A stretch of 25,389 nt of DNA from Candidatus Glassbacteria bacterium RIFCSPLOWO2_12_FULL_58_11 (GCA_001780825.1 MFIX01000111.1:1798-27186); one strand, 5' to 3'. Shown: positions 14,748-23,077, counted from the first letter of the stretch. A program made the numbers and translations. Notes: generated by a model not told the origin, from the sequence alone.

Positions 14748-16523
14748 TCAGGAGCGGCTGAGGCGGCCCCCGGTGTCCGCCCGGGCGCTCACGCTATCAG
14801 CGATCTTTAAATAGTCCGTCGCGGCGCAGGAGAAAAAAGCCTCGACATAACCCATTTCCCCCAGGATCTTGCAGGAGTGATAGGAATTCAGTGAATCGCA
14901 AAAAGATACATAATCGACCACCTTCATCGCCGTGCGGTAGCGCCAAAGAGCGTGGGCTTTTTGCTCCATTTGAGAATTAATCCGGCAATATGAATTGACG
15001 GGCACCAGACTCCAGACTTCATAACTGAATATTCTGGTATTCGCTAGATCGATGGCCGCTTTCTGCAGAGACCGGACCAGGATTTTATTTGCAGCGACAT
15101 GATCGGGATGCAGATCGTTTATAAAAGGAACGAAGATCGCCTCGGGTTTCAGCCTGTTCAATATCACGGTCAGCCATTCTACATTTTCCGGCGTGGGTTC
15201 GAGCGATGAGGCTTTTTCTTTCCAGAGGATAAGCTCGCTAAAACCGAGTAAATCGGATACGACTTCAGCCTCTTCGAGCCGGATTGTCTTCCTCACGGAT
15301 TCGACACTCTCGGAGAGGGCTTTCGTGTCGCTGCCGTCAGTCAATTGAATGACTGCCACCCTGGATCCGCCTTCCTGAAATCTTAAGAGAGTCCCTCCGC
15401 AGCCGATCGTCTCATCGTCCGGGTGCGGGGAGAGGACCACTATATTCCCGACATTCGAGGTATCAATTTCCTTCCTCTCCTTCCAGAGTGGCGAGAAAAT
15501 CCTGTTTTCCACGGTCCAGGCCTCTAAACGGCTGAGATTAACCTTGTTCCGGTTGACGAATTCTCCAAGGACACGCTCCTTGCTCAGCCTGCCGATATTT
15601 TCCTGAAAGGACGGTTTTTTAACCTTTTGACAGAGGACAAGATAGTCATTCCCATACTTGGACAGCCCGGATAACAATCCGAGGCCGAAAAGCTTTCCGA
15701 AAAAAGCATTCAGCGCCAGGCCGAGCTTATCGCAACGGCGAAGCAGAAAAAATGGTCCGTACCCATGCGATACTTTTTTTACAATTTTAAAACTGTGCTG
15801 ATTGAGCAGGTCATCGAAGTAGGAACGCCGATATAATCTTCTTTCGAAAATTCTCGGCCGGTCCGAGTCGGTTTTCAGATGCAAATATTGATTAAAGAAG
15901 TTTTCAACTTTAGCTCTTGCCCGGCCCCCGAGTACTTTCGCTGCCACTCCTATAAAAATGCTTTCCAGCTTGCGTTTGATTTTGGAGCCCAGCCAAACGG
16001 GATTTGTAAGGTTTGACAATCTCAATGAATTGGGTACCGAAACGATGAGATACCCATCCGGCTTTAATATTCTGTGTATTTCGCTGAGCGCCCACTGATC
16101 CCACCTTAAATATTCCAGCAGCCCCAAGGCGGTTACGATATCGAATGAATCATTGGCAAAATCCATCTCCTCCGCGCTGCCGATCAGAAATTCCGCTTTG
16201 CAGCCAGCGGAAAAATTCGGGCAATTTTTTCGGGCCAGTACCACCATGTTCTGCGAGACATCGAGGCCCACCACGGAGATATTTCGTTTTAACAGCTCGA
16301 CGCAAGTCAAACCTGCCCCGCAGCCGATATCGATGCCCCGGGAGTTTTCAGGAAGTTTCAGTTGGTCGAGGAACTGAAGGGTGTATTCGAACCTTTCCTG
16401 TACAATCCGGGACTGCAAATCTTTTGTCGAATAAAGCTGCTGCCACAAATCGGCGTTATTTTCGAAATGCTTTTTGACCAGCCCTTCCTGGGAAGACACC
16501 GAGAACTTTTCATCCATGGACAC
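14748..16523 (-). CDS. Methyltransferase-PIG-L deacetylase fusion
   Basis: This 591-residue cytosolic protein carries two enzymes. The N-terminal class I SAM methyltransferase (about 45-260) shows motif I GIDIGCGAG (63-71) and an acidic end of strand 2 (VVGLDVS). After a linker (about 260-355), the C-terminal PIG-L/LmbE-type zinc deacetylase (360-570) begins VVLSPHPDDETIGCGGT with ligands H367 and D370 and ends its active site with HPDH (472-475). PIG-L enzymes de-N-acetylate sugars such as GlcNAc-containing glycans or antibiotic precursors. The start is GTG 16523 with AAAGGAG five bases away, or ATG 16517. One 60-base sample (15601-15660) is 40% G+C against 60% in the neighbouring gene, so the gene may be acquired. 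A consensus promoter lies 93 bp upstream. Confidence 0.88.
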   Translation of the reverse strand: MSMDEKFSVSSQEGLVKKHFENNADLWQQLYSTKDLQSRIVQERFEYTLQFLDQLKLPENSRGIDIGCGAGLTCVELLKRNISVVGLDVSQNMVVLARKNCPNFSAGCKAEFLIGSAEEMDFANDSFDIVTALGLLEYLRWDQWALSEIHRILKPDGYLIVSVPNSLRLSNLTNPVWLGSKIKRKLESIFIGVAAKVLGGRARAKVENFFNQYLHLKTDSDRPRIFERRLYRRSYFDDLLNQHSFKIVKKVSHGYGPFFLLRRCDKLGLALNAFFGKLFGLGLLSGLSKYGNDYLVLCQKVKKPSFQENIGRLSKERVLGEFVNRNKVNLSRLEAWTVENRIFSPLWKERKEIDTSNVGNIVVLSPHPDDETIGCGGTLLRFQEGGSRVAVIQLTDGSDTKALSESVESVRKTIRLEEAEVVSDLLGFSELILWKEKASSLEPTPENVEWLTVILNRLKPEAIFVPFINDLHPDHVAANKILVRSLQKAAIDLANTRIFSYEVWSLVPVNSYCRINSQMEQKAHALWRYRTAMKVVDYVSFCDSLNSYHSCKILGEMGYVEAFFSCAATDYLKIADSVSARADTGGRLSRS

Positions 16524-16621
16524 TCTTTCTCCTTTATCTGTATCGGCTCCAAGTTCTTTATTTTAGATATCGATGAAAATCGCCTGGCATAAGATAATCT
16601 GAATTTGCCGTATTTTGCGAT

Positions 16622-16650
16622 ATTTTAAACGTTTTAATCATACCTTTCAA
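16622..16650 (-). promoter_or_regulatory. Promoter of the methyltransferase-PIG-L gene
   Basis: Read on the minus strand, TTGAAA (16650-16645), a 17-bp spacer and TAAAAT (16627-16622) match sigma70 elements well, in an AT-rich stretch. The 5' untranslated region would be about 90 bases. Confidence 0.55.
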
Positions 16651-16720
16651 TATTCTTGTAGCTCGATGGCGTAATTAATAACCGCGGGAGTAGTATTTAA
16701 TCTCTAAATCTGTCAGGTCG

Positions 16721-16747
16721 CGGCAAATCTTTTCTCGAGGCGTGGGC
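16721..16747 (+). repeat. Fragment resembling the MITE-like repeat at 20669-20821
   Basis: CGGCAAATCT (16721-16730), then GAGGCGT six bases later, matches CGGCAAATCT with GAGGCGT seven bases later at 20704-20727. The rest of the element, including the terminal inverted repeats, is not visible, so this may be a relict or a related but different family. Confidence 0.35.
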
Positions 16748-16765
16748 GGCGTTAGCTCGGAACTC

Positions 16766-16794
16766 TTGATACTTCGAGACAACACAATTACTGT
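16766..16794 (+). promoter_or_regulatory. Weak candidate promoter of the PLP enzyme gene
   Basis: TTGATA (16766-16771), a 17-bp spacer and TACTGT (16789-16794). The -35 is near consensus, the -10 is poor. It is 73 bp before the ATG at 16867. Confidence 0.3.
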
Positions 16795-16866
16795 TCTCCA
16801 TGCAGTCCGGGAAATTCGTCCGGCAGCACAGTGTATTTTTTTCGGAACAGGGGAACGGAAGGATCA

Positions 16867-18120
16867 ATGTCTGAGAAAAAGTGGAAATTCGATACGCTGG
16901 TAATACACGGCGCGCAAACCCCGGAACTATGGCGGAATGCCTCTCTGGCGCCGATCTACCAGAGCGCTGCAATTCGCTATGACAGCGCCGAGGAGCTTTC
17001 GGAGGTTTTCGCGGGTAAAAAAGAGGGTTTCACCTACCAGCGGCTGAACAATCCGACCAATGAGGCGCTGGAGAAGCGGCTGTGCCTGTTGGAGGGCGGT
17101 CTGGCCGCGGTGGTGACCTCCTCCGGCATGGCGGCGGTGAATAACGCCCTGCAGGCAATCCTCAGGCCCGGAGACCAGATTGTTTGCAGCAACTCCCTGT
17201 TCCAGGCGACCTACGGCCTGCTGACCAATGCGCTTAAAAAACTGGGGATCGAGGTCCGGTTCGTGGAGACTTGCGACCCGCGAGCCTGGGAAAAGGCGCT
17301 GAGCGAAAGGACAAAGCTGGTTTACGTGGAGACTATCGGCAACCCCAGGATGGACGTGCCGGATATCAAAAGACTGGCGGAACTCTCTCATAAAAACCGC
17401 GCCCCGCTGATCATCGACAACACCCTGGCCACACCTTACCTTTTCCGGCCCCTGGACCGCGGGGCGGACATAGTAGTGCATTCCACCACCAAGTACTTCA
17501 ACGGCCACGGGTCGGCGGTCGGTGGGGTGGTGATCGATTCGGGCAATTTCGACTGGCCTGAGGACAAATATCCGGATTTCAAGGTTTACAAGGAAAATAA
17601 AGCCAAGCTGGCCTACATTGATAAGTTATGGCGGGAAATACATGTCAGCTACGGCACCTGCCAGGCGCCGTTCCATTCCTACCTGACCCTGATCGGGCTG
17701 GATACCCTGGCCTTGCGCATGCAGCGCCACCAGAGCAATGCCCAGGCTCTGGCCGAATTCCTTGCCAAGCACCTCCTGGTCAAGTGGGTGAACTACCCGG
17801 GCCTGCCTGAAAGCTCCTCGCACGCGACCGCACAGACACAGTTTGGCGGCAAGGGCTATGGCGCCCTGCTCACTTTTGGCCTGGAGGACGAAAAGGCCTG
17901 CTTCGCGCTGATCCGCCGGCTCAAGCTGGTCTATCACCTGGCCAACCTGGGCGACTGCAAGACCCTGATCATCCATCCCTGGTCCTCGCAGTATATCAAT
18001 TTCCCTGTTGCGCTCCGCAGGGAAAACTGCATTTCGCCCGACATGCTGCGGGTTTCCGTGGGTATCGAAGCGGTGGAGGACCTGATGGAGGATTTCGACC
18101 AGGCGCTGAAAGCGGTCTAA
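16867..18120 (+). CDS. Cys/Met-metabolism PLP enzyme (O-acetylhomoserine sulfhydrylase / cystathionine gamma-synthase type)
   Basis: The chosen start, ATG 16867 after GGAAGG, gives 417 residues; an upstream in-frame start at 16831 would add 12 residues without support. The protein is a fold-type I PLP enzyme: YQRLNNPTNEALEKRL (58-73), VTSSGMAAV (the PLP-phosphate region, 83-91), IIDNTLATPYLF with Asp184 for the pyridine nitrogen, and VHSTTKYFNGHG with Schiff-base Lys209. Members make or break C-S bonds in the synthesis of homocysteine, cystathionine or methanethiol. The segment of about 35 residues after the Lys region (DWPEDKYPDFKVYKENKAKL) is like the inserted region of O-acetylhomoserine sulfhydrylases, which is my preferred assignment, but the exact reaction is not settled. 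It is cytosolic and flanked by two genes of different composition. Confidence 0.88.
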   Translation: MSEKKWKFDTLVIHGAQTPELWRNASLAPIYQSAAIRYDSAEELSEVFAGKKEGFTYQRLNNPTNEALEKRLCLLEGGLAAVVTSSGMAAVNNALQAILRPGDQIVCSNSLFQATYGLLTNALKKLGIEVRFVETCDPRAWEKALSERTKLVYVETIGNPRMDVPDIKRLAELSHKNRAPLIIDNTLATPYLFRPLDRGADIVVHSTTKYFNGHGSAVGGVVIDSGNFDWPEDKYPDFKVYKENKAKLAYIDKLWREIHVSYGTCQAPFHSYLTLIGLDTLALRMQRHQSNAQALAEFLAKHLLVKWVNYPGLPESSSHATAQTQFGGKGYGALLTFGLEDEKACFALIRRLKLVYHLANLGDCKTLIIHPWSSQYINFPVALRRENCISPDMLRVSVGIEAVEDLMEDFDQALKAV

Positions 18121-18207
18121 GCCCCAAGGCTGAACACACCCCGGCCGCTGATGCGGACACCTCTCTTTAGAGGGCATTTACATGTAAAACCGCCTGGGGT
18201 GGACAGC

Positions 18208-18235
18208 GTAGGGGCAATTCATGAATTGCCCCTAC
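18208..18235. repeat. Perfect 28-bp palindrome between convergent genes
   Basis: GTAGGGGCAATTCA is followed directly by its exact reverse complement. It lies between the ends of the PLP enzyme and TPR-protein genes. Neither strand has a T-run after it, so it is a poor classic terminator but could form a cruciform or hairpin that ends or protects transcripts. A second palindrome ending in the same GCCCCTAC lies at 24390-24413. Confidence 0.75.
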
Positions 18236-18258
18236 TGTAAAATTAACGTAAATCAGGG

Positions 18259-20610
18259 TTATTTTATCGCCCTCAATCTTTCGAGCCGGGCGGTAGCCTC
18301 AGGGTGCCCGGGCGAAATTTGCAGAACCCGCAAAGTGCATCTCTCAGAAAGATCGAACCTTCCCACTTGGAACAGCGTGTTTGCCAGTTCAAGGCTCGAG
18401 AGTAAGTCGTTTTCTTTGAGCAGGCGTACCGCCTCGTTGAAACAGCTGTCCGCTTCAGGCTTGTTACCCAATAGATGGTACACCTTACCGGCACCCATCC
18501 AGGAATCCAGATCATCCGGAAAGCGAGACAGAAGTCCATTGTACACCCCAAGCGCCTCGGCATACCGATCGATCAGGAAGTAGCAGGCTCCCAGCTGTTT
18601 TTTCAGGGATAAAGAATCCGGATTTATCTGGGCCGCTCTTTCAAAACAATGCGTCGCGGGAACGAACATCCTTTGTCCCGCAAGGGCCTGGCCGTTGTAC
18701 ACCCATGCCTTGTACAATGACTGCCGGAATTCCGGGTCACTTTTTGTCAGTTCAAAGGCCTTATCCAGTGGTCCCATGGCCTCCATTAAATCACCGGACC
18801 TGGACAGGCATATACCAAAATTAAAGTAGTATTCCGGGGAGGGATCGAGGGCAATCGCCTTCTCAAAGCACTTTTTTGCTTCGGGAAAGAGTTTATTTTT
18901 GGTGTAAACCTCACCAAGCAGGTCAAGTACCACTGGCGAATTCGGAAGGACGGTATTGGCATTTTTCAGGGTTTCCAAGGCTTCCCCAAATCGCGACCCT
19001 TTCCGGTATATATCCATGGCAAACTCGAAAAATCGCTCCTGGGGGTCGATCTCCGCGGCCCGCAGTATATAGGCCAGTGATTTTTCAGAGTCACGTTCAA
19101 ACTTATAGTACTTAGCCAGGATGTAAAAGTTATAAGCATACTCCACCCTGTAACGGTGCAGTCCTGGTACATCCGACAAGTCCGCATAGCGGGCAACGGC
19201 TCTCTTTTCGTCCGCGTTGACCGCTATAAACGGCACCAATATCGCTAAATTAAGGCAGGTCATGCGCAACAGCCTGCCGGGGTTATGAAGTCGCCGGCCT
19301 CGAACCAGCAGAAGCAACATCATCACAGCCAGCATGGGCATGGGGATCGACATCACGTCCCAGTCCCTGTATGAGGCAAGCTTGTTGTCCATGCAGAAGA
19401 AAAAGGCAACCAGACAAAACGCGGCCAGCGCAATCAGCTTCGTACTGTTGGAGCGGACATGATTTGCAATGTTAGCCTTAGATTCCAAAACAAATGGAAG
19501 CAACATAAAAGCCGGCATTGCCAGGAGATACTGGTTCAGGATATCCAGCAAGTGCCCCGGAGCGAACACCCAGTAAGCTCCCCTTTCGCCGAACGGCAGA
19601 AATGAAAGCAGCACCGGACGTTTGGCCTGAGAGTCGGTTACTATCTCGCTGAAGTCAAACCCCGCGCGGTAAAATATGCTTCCGATAATAATAATGGGGA
19701 TCAGGTAACCCAGAGCGGCTGACAACACCAGGCGTACCCGGTCATTGCCGCTCTCACGCAATCGCAGGTAAAGTAAGTAGGCCGCGGAAAGGCTGACGAG
19801 AGTGGCGGTGAGATGCAGGCAGCCGCAGAGCGAGGCGAGCAGGAATGGAACAAAGAGGCTGCTCTTTTTCTTGTCGAGAAAAACAATCAGTGACAGGGCG
19901 TAACCTTGGAGGACAACCAGAAGGATGGAGTAGCTTTCCGCATAGCCGAAGAACTGAGCCATTGCGCCCACTGAAATGAGCCAGCAGAAAGAGAGAGCAA
20001 TCTGCGCTCCATCGTTGACCAGCCGGCGCGCGATAAAATATGAAATGATTGCATAGCCGCTGCCTGCCAGGCTGCTGATCCAGAGATAGGCGAGCGGCGC
20101 ACCGCCGATAAGTTTACCGAGTTTGAAGTGAAGGTAATAGTCCACAAGGTTGGTTGAATAGAATTCCCGCCCAAACCCGATCATGCCTACCAAAACGGTG
20201 CCGTCTCCCAACAAAAACGTTTTTGAATCGAAAAGATAACACAGGCTAAAAGCGCTCAACCCAATAAATAACGCCCTGATCCACGGTGCACGGGGAAACC
20301 AGCCAAAATATTTTCCGATAAAATTCAATCCGGCCAAAACCGCCCGGTTCAACCCGGGTACGAGGGTAATGGCCGACAGGGCAAAAAGCAGGAGAAGCGC
20401 AGGTTTGGGCAGATACCTGTAAAGGGAGACGCCCCACAGACCGCGCCGGGCGTTTTCACTCTCGTACGGGACATATCCGGCGAGAAAGAAACAGCCCAGG
20501 AGCGTGGCCAGGACAATCATCTCAGCCAGGGGGACGCGCTGGTGTTTTTCTGTAATTGAGGGGGTGTTAGTTCTTTTGGTGGCAGGCTTATTGAGCTGTT
20601 TGGCGGCCAT
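18259..20610 (-). CDS. GT-C-like polytopic membrane protein with C-terminal TPR domain
   Basis: The 783-residue protein has about ten membrane spans between residues 28 and 465 (for example 31-47, 71-88, 112-127, 205-222, 228-246, 252-282, 296-313, 360-376, 391-407, 424-437, 450-464), then a cytoplasmic or periplasmic TPR domain of about seven or eight repeats (about 490-775; for example PEAKKCFEKAIALDPSPEYY and the AEALGVYNGLL unit). The N-terminal half resembles GT-C glycosyltransferases: an acidic GDG loop (135-137), FGYAESYSILL and a YRDWDVMSIP motif (414-423). These use lipid-linked sugars at the membrane. Catalytic assignment is inferred. No clear ribosome binding site precedes the ATG, and the gene is more AT-rich than its neighbours. 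It starts 59 bp from the MITE-like element. Confidence 0.82.
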   Translation of the reverse strand: MAAKQLNKPATKRTNTPSITEKHQRVPLAEMIVLATLLGCFFLAGYVPYESENARRGLWGVSLYRYLPKPALLLLFALSAITLVPGLNRAVLAGLNFIGKYFGWFPRAPWIRALFIGLSAFSLCYLFDSKTFLLGDGTVLVGMIGFGREFYSTNLVDYYLHFKLGKLIGGAPLAYLWISSLAGSGYAIISYFIARRLVNDGAQIALSFCWLISVGAMAQFFGYAESYSILLVVLQGYALSLIVFLDKKKSSLFVPFLLASLCGCLHLTATLVSLSAAYLLYLRLRESGNDRVRLVLSAALGYLIPIIIIGSIFYRAGFDFSEIVTDSQAKRPVLLSFLPFGERGAYWVFAPGHLLDILNQYLLAMPAFMLLPFVLESKANIANHVRSNSTKLIALAAFCLVAFFFCMDNKLASYRDWDVMSIPMPMLAVMMLLLLVRGRRLHNPGRLLRMTCLNLAILVPFIAVNADEKRAVARYADLSDVPGLHRYRVEYAYNFYILAKYYKFERDSEKSLAYILRAAEIDPQERFFEFAMDIYRKGSRFGEALETLKNANTVLPNSPVVLDLLGEVYTKNKLFPEAKKCFEKAIALDPSPEYYFNFGICLSRSGDLMEAMGPLDKAFELTKSDPEFRQSLYKAWVYNGQALAGQRMFVPATHCFERAAQINPDSLSLKKQLGACYFLIDRYAEALGVYNGLLSRFPDDLDSWMGAGKVYHLLGNKPEADSCFNEAVRLLKENDLLSSLELANTLFQVGRFDLSERCTLRVLQISPGHPEATARLERLRAIK

Positions 20611-20668
20611 TTATAAGTAAGCGTCTTTCGAGTTATGTCCCTAAGCCGACATTCCGCATAATAGAATT

Positions 20669-20821
20669 GATAGCTTCGTAAAAAGTCCATCTACTTCGTT
20701 GTGCGGCAAATCTCGTCATTGAGGCGTACCATTAAGTACGCCTCATTCCTCGATCTTTGCCCGCCTCGTATCCGGAGCTTTTTACTTTGCTATCCGAAAT
20801 CGGACTTTTTACGAGACCATC
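20669..20821. mobile_element. 153-bp MITE-like element with terminal inverted repeats
   Basis: The ends GATAGCTTCGTAAAAAGTCC (20669-20688) and, on the other strand, GATGGTCTCGTAAAAAGTCC (20821-20802) match at 17 of 20 positions. The inside has a second inverted repeat, TGAGGCGTAC and GTACGCCTCA, around a 6-base loop, flanked by similar CGGCAAATCT- and CGGGCAAAGAT-like arms, so the whole element can fold into a long hairpin. There is no transposase and no convincing coding frame. This is the form of a non-autonomous element or a dispersed hairpin repeat. I see no clear target-site duplication. The 88 bp between the element and the end of the deacylase gene hold nothing I can support. Confidence 0.68.
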
Positions 20822-20909
20822 AAAATTGAAATTGATAAAGCCGCTATTCACTGAATCAAATTCGAATAAAGCTCCCGGGTATGGCCGCACTCTCACCCAA
20901 TAATTCATC

Positions 20910-22598
20910 CTATTTCTTGCCCGGCCCGTAGAGAATCTTCCCCGGGCGCGCGCCGGTGTGCTTCCCGCCATCCAGCACCATGCGGCCGTTGACTATCACG
21001 TATTCCACCCCTGTCGGATACTGGTGCGGATCGCTGAAAGTGGCCCGGTCGATAATTGTCGCCGGATTAAAGATAAAAATATCGGCGGCCATCTTTTCTT
21101 TAATAAGTCCCCGGTCTTTCAGGCCCAGTTTCTCGGCGTTCATCGAGGTCATCTTCTGTATCGCCGTTTCCAGGGGCAGCACTTTCTCCTCCCGAACGTA
21201 CTTGCCCAGGACCCGCGGAAAAGTCCCGTACCAGCGCGGGTGCGGCTGACCCTCTCCGAGCGCGCCCTCGGGCTTGACCGCCACGCCGTCCGAGCCGAAA
21301 GAGACCAGCGGCGAGGCCATCGCGGTGCGGACATCCTCCTCGGTCATCAGGAAATAAACCGTGGGCACGCTGCCGCCCTCATCCAGCAAAAGGTCATAGA
21401 GCACATCGGTCGGCTCTTTACCGCCGCTGACGGCGATCACCTGGTCCATGGTCATGCCGATCAGGTGACGGTTTTTTTCGGTACTCACAGAGACGATCAG
21501 CATGCTCTGCCAACTGGCGCTGGCGGTGTAATGGTTGTACCAGTTGGGCAGGCCGCCGGCATAGAGGATTTTCCGGTACTCGGCCCGCCGGGCGGGGTCG
21601 CGCAGACGAGCCAGCATGGCCTGGGTCCCTCCATCGTGGCCCTGCGGCGGCACCAGCGCGGCCAGGTCGTTCTGCCCGGCGATATAGGGATACATGTTGG
21701 CGGTGGCCCGGACTCCCTGGGAGCGCGCCTGCTCGAATTTCTCCAGCACCCGGTCCATCTGTCCCCAGAGCTTGCGGTCGGCGATTTTCAGGTGGATTAC
21801 ATCCACCGGCACGCCGGCCTCCCGGCCGATCCGGAAGGCCTCATCCAGGGACTCGAAGATCCGGTCGCCCTCATCGCGGATATGGGTCGAGTAAATGCCT
21901 CCGAATTCCCCGGCCGCGCGGGCCATGGCGATCAGCTCTTCCGTGCTCAGCGGGCTGCCCAGCAGGGCCGAGGAAACTCCCAGCGCCCCCTCGCGCATCG
22001 CCTGCTCCACCAGGGAGACCATCTGCCCGATCTCCTCGCCGCTGGCCCGGCGGTTGGTATCGCCCAGTACATAGCGCCGGACAGTCATCGAACCCACAAA
22101 GGAGCCGACATTTACCGAGGTGCCGGCGGCCGCAAGATGGTCGAAATAACCGGCCAGCGTCTCCCAGTCGATCTTGACGCCGAACCCCGGACCCTCGACC
22201 GGGCGAGACTTTTCCTCAGCCGGCCGGACCGGTCCCGCGGACAGGGCCTCGCCGATGATCTCGGTGGTCACCCCCTGCCGCACTTTGCTCTGGGTATCGC
22301 CATCCACCAGCAGGCTGTAATCCGAGTGGCTGTGGATATCGATCACCCCCGGAGCCACAGTCAGCCCGGCTGCATCGATAATTCCGGCGGCCCGGGCCGC
22401 GCTCAGGTCGCCCACCGCGGCAATAGTACCGCCGCGGATCCCCACATCCGCCCTTATCCCGGGGGCGCCGGAGCCATCCACCAGCGTCCCGCCGGTAATC
22501 AATATGTCGTATTGCGGGTCCTGATTCACGCCCCTGCCGCACCCGGTAATCAACCAGAACGACAGAATTGCCGGGAGATACTTTTTAACTGTGAGCAT
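20910..22598 (-). CDS. Exported N-acyl-D-amino-acid deacylase (D-aminoacylase family), lipoprotein
   Basis: The start ATG 22598, with AAGGA seven bases upstream, gives 562 residues; an upstream frame start at 22634 is less likely because the lipoprotein signal begins at the chosen Met (hydrophobic core, then LITGCGRG, Cys20). The amidohydrolase domain has metal motif DIHSHSD (H89, H91), then the GVTTEIIGE region, where classical D-aminoacylases have GNCG (C96) and here a Glu (E117) occupies that zone, then GALGVSSAL, STHIRDEGDR (H239), VIHLKI (H269) and FGSDGVAV. These match the N-acyl-D-amino-acid deacylase family, which removes acyl groups from N-acyl-D-amino acids. The partner upstream (71 bp) is a RidA protein. 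The acyl or side-chain specificity cannot be read. Confidence 0.9.
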   Translation of the reverse strand: MLTVKKYLPAILSFWLITGCGRGVNQDPQYDILITGGTLVDGSGAPGIRADVGIRGGTIAAVGDLSAARAAGIIDAAGLTVAPGVIDIHSHSDYSLLVDGDTQSKVRQGVTTEIIGEALSAGPVRPAEEKSRPVEGPGFGVKIDWETLAGYFDHLAAAGTSVNVGSFVGSMTVRRYVLGDTNRRASGEEIGQMVSLVEQAMREGALGVSSALLGSPLSTEELIAMARAAGEFGGIYSTHIRDEGDRIFESLDEAFRIGREAGVPVDVIHLKIADRKLWGQMDRVLEKFEQARSQGVRATANMYPYIAGQNDLAALVPPQGHDGGTQAMLARLRDPARRAEYRKILYAGGLPNWYNHYTASASWQSMLIVSVSTEKNRHLIGMTMDQVIAVSGGKEPTDVLYDLLLDEGGSVPTVYFLMTEEDVRTAMASPLVSFGSDGVAVKPEGALGEGQPHPRWYGTFPRVLGKYVREEKVLPLETAIQKMTSMNAEKLGLKDRGLIKEKMAADIFIFNPATIIDRATFSDPHQYPTGVEYVIVNGRMVLDGGKHTGARPGKILYGPGKK

Positions 22599-22669
22599 AT
22601 TAGTTCCTTTTTCAGGGATCGGTCCCGGCGGCATAGCCTTCGGGGGAATATGCCGGACCGGCCGGCGGT

Positions 22670-23077
22670 CTATTCATCGCCCAGGCGGGTGATTTTGCGG
22701 CCGGCTTTGGGATCGACAGCCACGGCGTCAATCTCGACAGCGATCCCCAGCGGCAGGGCCGCGGCCTGCACTGTAGTGCGGGCGGGCCGTATCGCGCCGA
22801 AACGGCCCGCGTAAACCTCGTTCATCGCCCCGAAATTCTTGATATCGGTCAGGAACACCGTGGTCTTGATCACATCGCTTAAGTGCGCGCCGGCATCCTC
22901 CAGCACTGCTTCGATGTTATCCAGGGTCATCCGGGTCTGGCCGGCGATATCTCCCAGGAAAACCTCGCCGGTCTCCGGATTGACCGGGCCCTGGCCCGAG
23001 ACATAGATAAACCCGGCGGCTTTCACCCAGGGGGAATAAGGGCCTTTCGGGGCCGGGACCTTTTTGCTGGCTGGCAT
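22670..23077 (-). CDS. RidA-family (YjgF/UK114) protein
   Basis: This 135-residue protein has the length of the RidA family and its key features: the N-terminal KGPYSPWVKAAGFIYVSGQ stretch (11-29), the ADAGAHLSD-type helix (here EDAGAHLSD, 60-68) and the RPARTTVQAA motif with Arg100, followed by Glu115 in GIAVEIDAVAV. In E. coli RidA the corresponding Arg105 and Glu120 bind and hydrolyse reactive enamine/imine intermediates from PLP or amine oxidase chemistry. A strong AAGGAGG precedes the ATG. It is the first gene of a minus-strand pair with the deacylase; it could clear imines made when the freed D-amino acids are oxidised. It has no signal peptide, so it is cytosolic while the deacylase is exported. 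Confidence 0.9.
   Translation of the reverse strand: MPASKKVPAPKGPYSPWVKAAGFIYVSGQGPVNPETGEVFLGDIAGQTRMTLDNIEAVLEDAGAHLSDVIKTTVFLTDIKNFGAMNEVYAGRFGAIRPARTTVQAAALPLGIAVEIDAVAVDPKAGRKITRLGDE

Larger units (their letters stand above)
16524..16866. other. 343-bp divergent intergenic region
   Basis: No gene is convincing here. It contains a minus-strand promoter (16622-16650), a repeat-like fragment (16721-16747) and a weak plus-strand promoter (16766-16794), entered separately. I looked for a SAM or other methionine-related riboswitch before the PLP enzyme and saw no recognisable core. Confidence 0.5.

Noticed and set aside
16697..16866. Possible SAM or other sulfur-metabolism riboswitch before the PLP enzyme
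   Set aside because: I could not find the conserved junction sequences or paired stems of a known class; the region looks more like a repeat relict plus a weak promoter.
20732..20971. 79-codon minus-strand frame crossing the MITE-like element
   Set aside because: It mixes repeat sequence and intergenic DNA, has no ribosome binding site and no family resemblance.
20958..22814. 618-codon plus-strand open frame
   Set aside because: It is antisense to the D-aminoacylase and RidA genes, which have full motif sets and good ribosome binding sites. Long antisense frames are expected in GC-rich genes; the product has no recognisable domain.
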